Under the pieces are notes generated by a model that was not told the origin of the DNA, did no database searches, and worked only from the letters and a program-made list of their open reading frames with translations. Positions 60,310-64,000 of a stretch of DNA of 64,000 bases are shown piece by piece. How positions within the stretch are numbered: the stretch's first letter is position 1; the number at the start of each line of letters is the position of its first letter. Origin of the DNA: Cycas panzhihuaensis (Eukaryota; Cycadophyta); the NCBI GenBank assembly GCA_023213395.1, contig CM041465.1, positions 155,689,741 through 155,753,740 on the forward strand, read 5' to 3'. Both the position numbers and the translations under genes were made by a program.

Positions 60310-61900
60310 CACCACTAATGGACCATTCCCAACTTCAGAAGATAGTTTCTCTTATTAAACCTACCCCTCCTCATTTCGAAGAGGGTAATGCTATGCTCAT
60401 GGAACAAACTATAGATATCAACTTAGAATTGGGGGATGCTCCTAAAATTATTAAGCTTAGAGCTAATTATACTCCTTAAGAGATTTCTCAATTTAAATAT
60501 CTCTTCCGTGAGTTTCATTCAGCTTCTGCTTGGGACTATAATGATATGTAGGGTCTTGATCCTCACATCATTGAACATGATATTATGGTCACCCATGATG
60601 TTAAATCTAAATCCCAAAAATAATGACCTATTCACCCACGTCTTTTCACTGCTATCAAACAAGAAATTAAGAAACTATTAAGAGTTATATTCATTGAGAG
60701 TGTTGATTACTCTTAATGGGTTTTAAACATAGTCCTAATTGTTAAGAAGAATAGCTCAATTCAAATCTATATTGACTTTCAGAATATTAATGATACCTAT
60801 CCTAAAGACAACTTTCTTCTTCCTTTTCTTGATTAGATTTGGGATCAAACAATTGGTTTCAAGGTCATGTCTCTTATGGATAGTTTTTCTAGATATAATC
60901 AAATTTTTATTACACCATGAGATTATCATAAGACTGCTTTTACTACTTCTTTAGGCATTTTTGTTTATAAAGTCATGCCTTTCGGGTTGAAGAATACTGG
61001 GACTACTTACTAAAGAGTAATGGTTTATATTTTTCATGATTTAATTGATAATATTATTATCATATATTTAGATGACATGATTGCCCTTTCTTATAAATGA
61101 CAAGATCATGTGCGTGATTTGAGAATAATCTTCAAAAGATGTAGAAAGTTTCATTTGTATTTGAATCCATCTAAATGTGTTTTTGCTATAACTTTAGGAA
61201 GGATGTTAGGTAATATCATTTCTCATAATGGAATAAGAATAGACCCTAATAAAGTAAGGGCAATCAATGATATGCCTCCCCTAAAAACTTAAAAATAGAT
61301 CAAATCCTTTTTAGGTAGGCTTGGCTTTTTGAGATGTTTTATTACTAATTTTACCTTAGATGATAAGCTGCTTATCAATCTTTTAAAGAAAAATGTTGAA
61401 TTATGGTGGACTCCTTGAGCTCAAGATTCTTTCAATAAATTAAAGCAAACATTAATTTTAGCACTTGTGCTTATTCCACCAAAGTTTAATAAGCCTTTCA
61501 TTCTATATACCTCTTCTACAGAAGAGTCATTAGCAAGTATACTAGTGCAAGAGGACGATTTTGCTAAAGAACAAGCAATTTTATTAGTAGGACTTTAGTG
61601 GAAGCTAAACTTCATTATCCTCCTCCTAAAAAGGAGTGTCTTTCTTTAATTTAGGCCACTAAGAAGTTGCGTCATTATCTTCTTGGAAACAAGGTGCATC
61701 TTATCATTCAATCAAATCCCATTAGATATCTACTAACTAAAACCAACCATAATGGATGATTAGGTAAATGGTCTCTATTATTACAAGAGTTTAATTTTTA
61801 AATTGTTAATAGAAAATCTAAGAAAGGCATGCTCATTGCAAAGATTATATATAATGCTCCTCTTCTAATCTTACCAAGCAATCTATTGACCATACTCTTC
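60310..61900 (+). pseudogene. pol: G2 reverse transcriptase and RNase H
   Basis: One frame from 60310 to about 61550. It shows VMSLMDSFSRYNQIF, VYKVMPFGLKNTGTTY, the catalytic IIIYLDDMIALS at about 61060, then KCVFAITLGRMLGNIISH, IRIDPNKVRAI and FLGRLGFLRCFI. A frameshift lies in RNase H near 61580. It copies element RNA into DNA; the YLDD form is shared with G1. Stops at several Gln and Trp positions. Confidence 0.88.
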
Positions 61901-62029
61901 TAGATGAACACATCCTCCATGTCCAAACCATCCCTTCTAATGACCCTTAGTATAGGGGGATCAAATCTTACCTTCATGATCAATCCTTCTCTTCTTCTTC
62001 AACATCAAAGAAGAGAAGGCAAATATGAG

Positions 62030-63190
62030 TCACCGCTAGGCAATATCTTTTGCTCGATGGCATACTTTATAAACATTCTTTTTATGGAATTTTATTGAGA
62101 TGCCTTTCTCCTGATGAAACTCTTATAGCCTTAACAACGTGCCATGAGGGAACATATGGTGGTCACTTTGGTGGCCAATCTATGGCCCAACATATCCTTA
62201 GTATGGGTTATTATTGGCCTACCTTATTCAAAGATGCTTATGCCTATGTTTAGAAATGTGAAAAATGCCAATCTCACATAACTTTAATTCATAAGCCTGC
62301 CCAAGAGTTGAAATCAGTTATCTCTCCTTAGTATTTCTCCCAATGGGGTTTTGATCTCATTGGTCAAATCTTTGTAGATTCATCTAACGACCATAAATTC
62401 TTTATTACAACAACTAAATATTTTGTCAAATAGAGTGAAGCTATTCCATTAGTTTCAGTTACTAGAAAGGTTATTGCTACATTCATTTTTTAATATATTA
62501 TTTATAAATTTGAGGTATTCGATGTTATTTTCTACTAATAATGGGTCTTCATTTTATAATCCCCATGTTAGTGAGTTAGTGATAAATTTCATATTACTAA
62601 TAGACTATCTACCCCTTATCACTCTTAGGCGAATGGCCAAGTTGAGGCATTTAATAAGACTCTAGTTAAGATTTTAGCTAAAACTATTGCAACTTCTCAT
62701 AGAGATTGGCATATTCAACTATTTTTGACATTGTGGGCATATAGAACTTTAATCAGAAATACTACAAGCATGATGTCGTTTTCTCTAGTTTATGGCATCA
62801 AGGCTATCCTTTCATTAGAAGTTGAGACTCCTTCTCTATGGGTCTTACTAAAAGAATTCATTGATGAAGAGTTCCAAAGAGAGGCACATCTCTTAGAACT
62901 TGAAAAAATAGATGAGACTTATTTATAAGCATTACAAAATAATATGGCCTCTAAAGCTAGGGTCCAAGCCACCTAAGATAGGTAGCTCTTAGGCTTAGAA
63001 AATTTTATGTTGGTGACAAGGTTTTAAAGTTGGAATATCTCCATGATAAGCAACAAAAATTTTCTCCTAAGTGGGTTGGACCTTACTTAGTTATTGATGA
63101 TTTAAATAATAGTGCTTATCGAATCTCAATAATGGAAGGCTTGGAATTTAAGAAGCCTATAAATTCTTAATACTTAAGGAAGTTCTATGC
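62030..63190 (+). pseudogene. pol: G2 integrase
   Basis: The zinc-binding domain keeps all four ligands: CHEGTYGGHFGG (two His spaced with Gly) and KCEKCQSH (62030-62280). The core: WGFDLIGQIFVDSSNDHKFF (first catalytic Asp), FVK before a stop and SEAIPLVSVTRKVI, then after a shift ANGQVEAFNKTLVKILAKT, whose Glu is the third catalytic position, and FSLVYGIKAILSLEVE. C-terminal part to about 63190. These blocks match Tat/Ogre integrase as I know it. G1 lacks this whole segment. Several stops and two frameshifts. Confidence 0.9.
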
Positions 63191-63194
63191 CTAG

Positions 63195-64000
63195 CTACAT
63201 ATTATCTTTGCAATGAGGATAAACTATGGCTCTGAACTCTTCTCTTACCTAATGAGCTAAAACTATGGGCAATTCCTATTTTTATTGATTTTGTAATTTC
63301 TTTCAAACTACCTCTATTTTCATAAAGGGAATCTTCTCATAATTATATAAGCCTATTACTCCTTGTAGCATATGTATTGATTATGAGTACTTTTTCTTCA
63401 AGGTTATCAATCTTTTCCCTTTTGAGCCTTCTACTTAAGAGAGAATTTGGGCCCTAGTTTTGTTATTTATCCTTATCCTTGAGAAGAGATTTATTCACCA
63501 GCTTTAGTTACTTTATTAGTTGCTTAGGTTATATTGTTATTTATTAGTCCTTTATTTTAGAGATTCCTTCTTGGTCATCTATCACCTATTTTTCTTCCTT
63601 TTTTATTATCCTTAGTTTTCTCTCTCTATACTTTTAAGGTGAATACTCATTATGCTACCTTCTACTTACATTTGGAGATACCATGATTTAGATCTCCTCT
63701 TTCTCCTCTAATATAATCTTTAAGAAGTTTGGTCTCATTCTTTTATCTTAATTTTATTAGAAAGGATAAATCCCTATTGCATTAAGAAAGGGTACTTCAT
63801 AATTAGATGGTTATAGATTTTTTCTTATAAAATTAAAAAATTAAAAATTAAAAGAAAATCAATTAAAAAAAAAAAGTAAAAGGAAAAAGAATTTAAAAAA
63901 AAAATGTTATCATCCTCTTGTAATTAGGGGCAAGTCATGTGATAACTTCATCTCCACCTATATATATATATATATAATAGGTCAGGTTTATTTAGATGAG
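63195..64000 (+). other. G2 3' region after integrase, to window end
   Basis: Two copies of the AATGAG...TAAACTATGG motif near 63209 and 63248. From 63340 the sequence is colinear with G1 21760-22380, including the A-rich tract (about 63830-63905) and a short TA repeat (63957-63976) where G1 has CTAT repeats. No reading frame recognised; a second RNase H would lie just beyond the window if G2 matches G1. Confidence 0.7.

Overview
The window is plant nuclear DNA made almost wholly of LTR retrotransposons nested inside one another. It is AT-rich. It carries Ty1/Copia and Ty3/Gypsy elements with plant-type primer-binding sites (initiator-Met type TGGTATCAGAG, and a second type TGGCGACCATATTGGGGA), and a chromodomain typical of chromoviruses. 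I find no convincing host gene, tRNA or rRNA. The setting looks like heterochromatin of a seed plant; the species cannot be named from the sequence.

Layout, left to right. (1) 1-7441: Copia element A1 (+), its 5' LTR cut by the window edge, inserted in (2) a chromovirus 3' end (7442-8010: chromodomain and LTR), itself inserted in (3) an old Copia element of another lineage (8011-about 12150). (4) 12150-13359: mostly unassigned. (5) From 13360 to the window end runs one large Tat/Ogre-like Gypsy element, G2, split by two large insertions. The first is a second copy of the same family, G1 (13611-32487), lying inside the G2 5' LTR. G1 has lost its integrase, carries a separate second RNase H downstream, a possible antisense accessory gene and several tandem-repeat arrays, and hosts a small gag-only Copia-type element, R4 (26873-29496). 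The second insertion in G2, in its gag, is Copia element A3 (-) at 34891-56607. A3 contains a young Copia element A2 (+, 35786-43261) in its RNase H region and a chromovirus R5 (+, 46183-52809) in its protease/pre-integrase region. G2 gag, protease, RT/RNase H and integrase resume at 56613 and run to about 63190.

Matching 5-bp target-site duplications support four insertions: ATAAG (A2), GTTTT (R5), CCTAC (A3) and GTTAA (R4). LTR divergence counted by eye agrees with the nesting order: A2 about 1%, R4 about 7%, R5 about 8%, A3 about 11%. All coding regions are broken by stops and frameshifts, so none of these elements can be autonomous as written. A2 is odd: its LTRs are almost identical but its coding region is full of single-base indels.

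The less ordinary content is in the G1 3' region: an ATG-started RNase H of the second (archaeal-like) type about 0.9 kb past the pol remnant, a possible spliced antisense gene, families of tandem repeats, and perfect palindromes in the LTRs.
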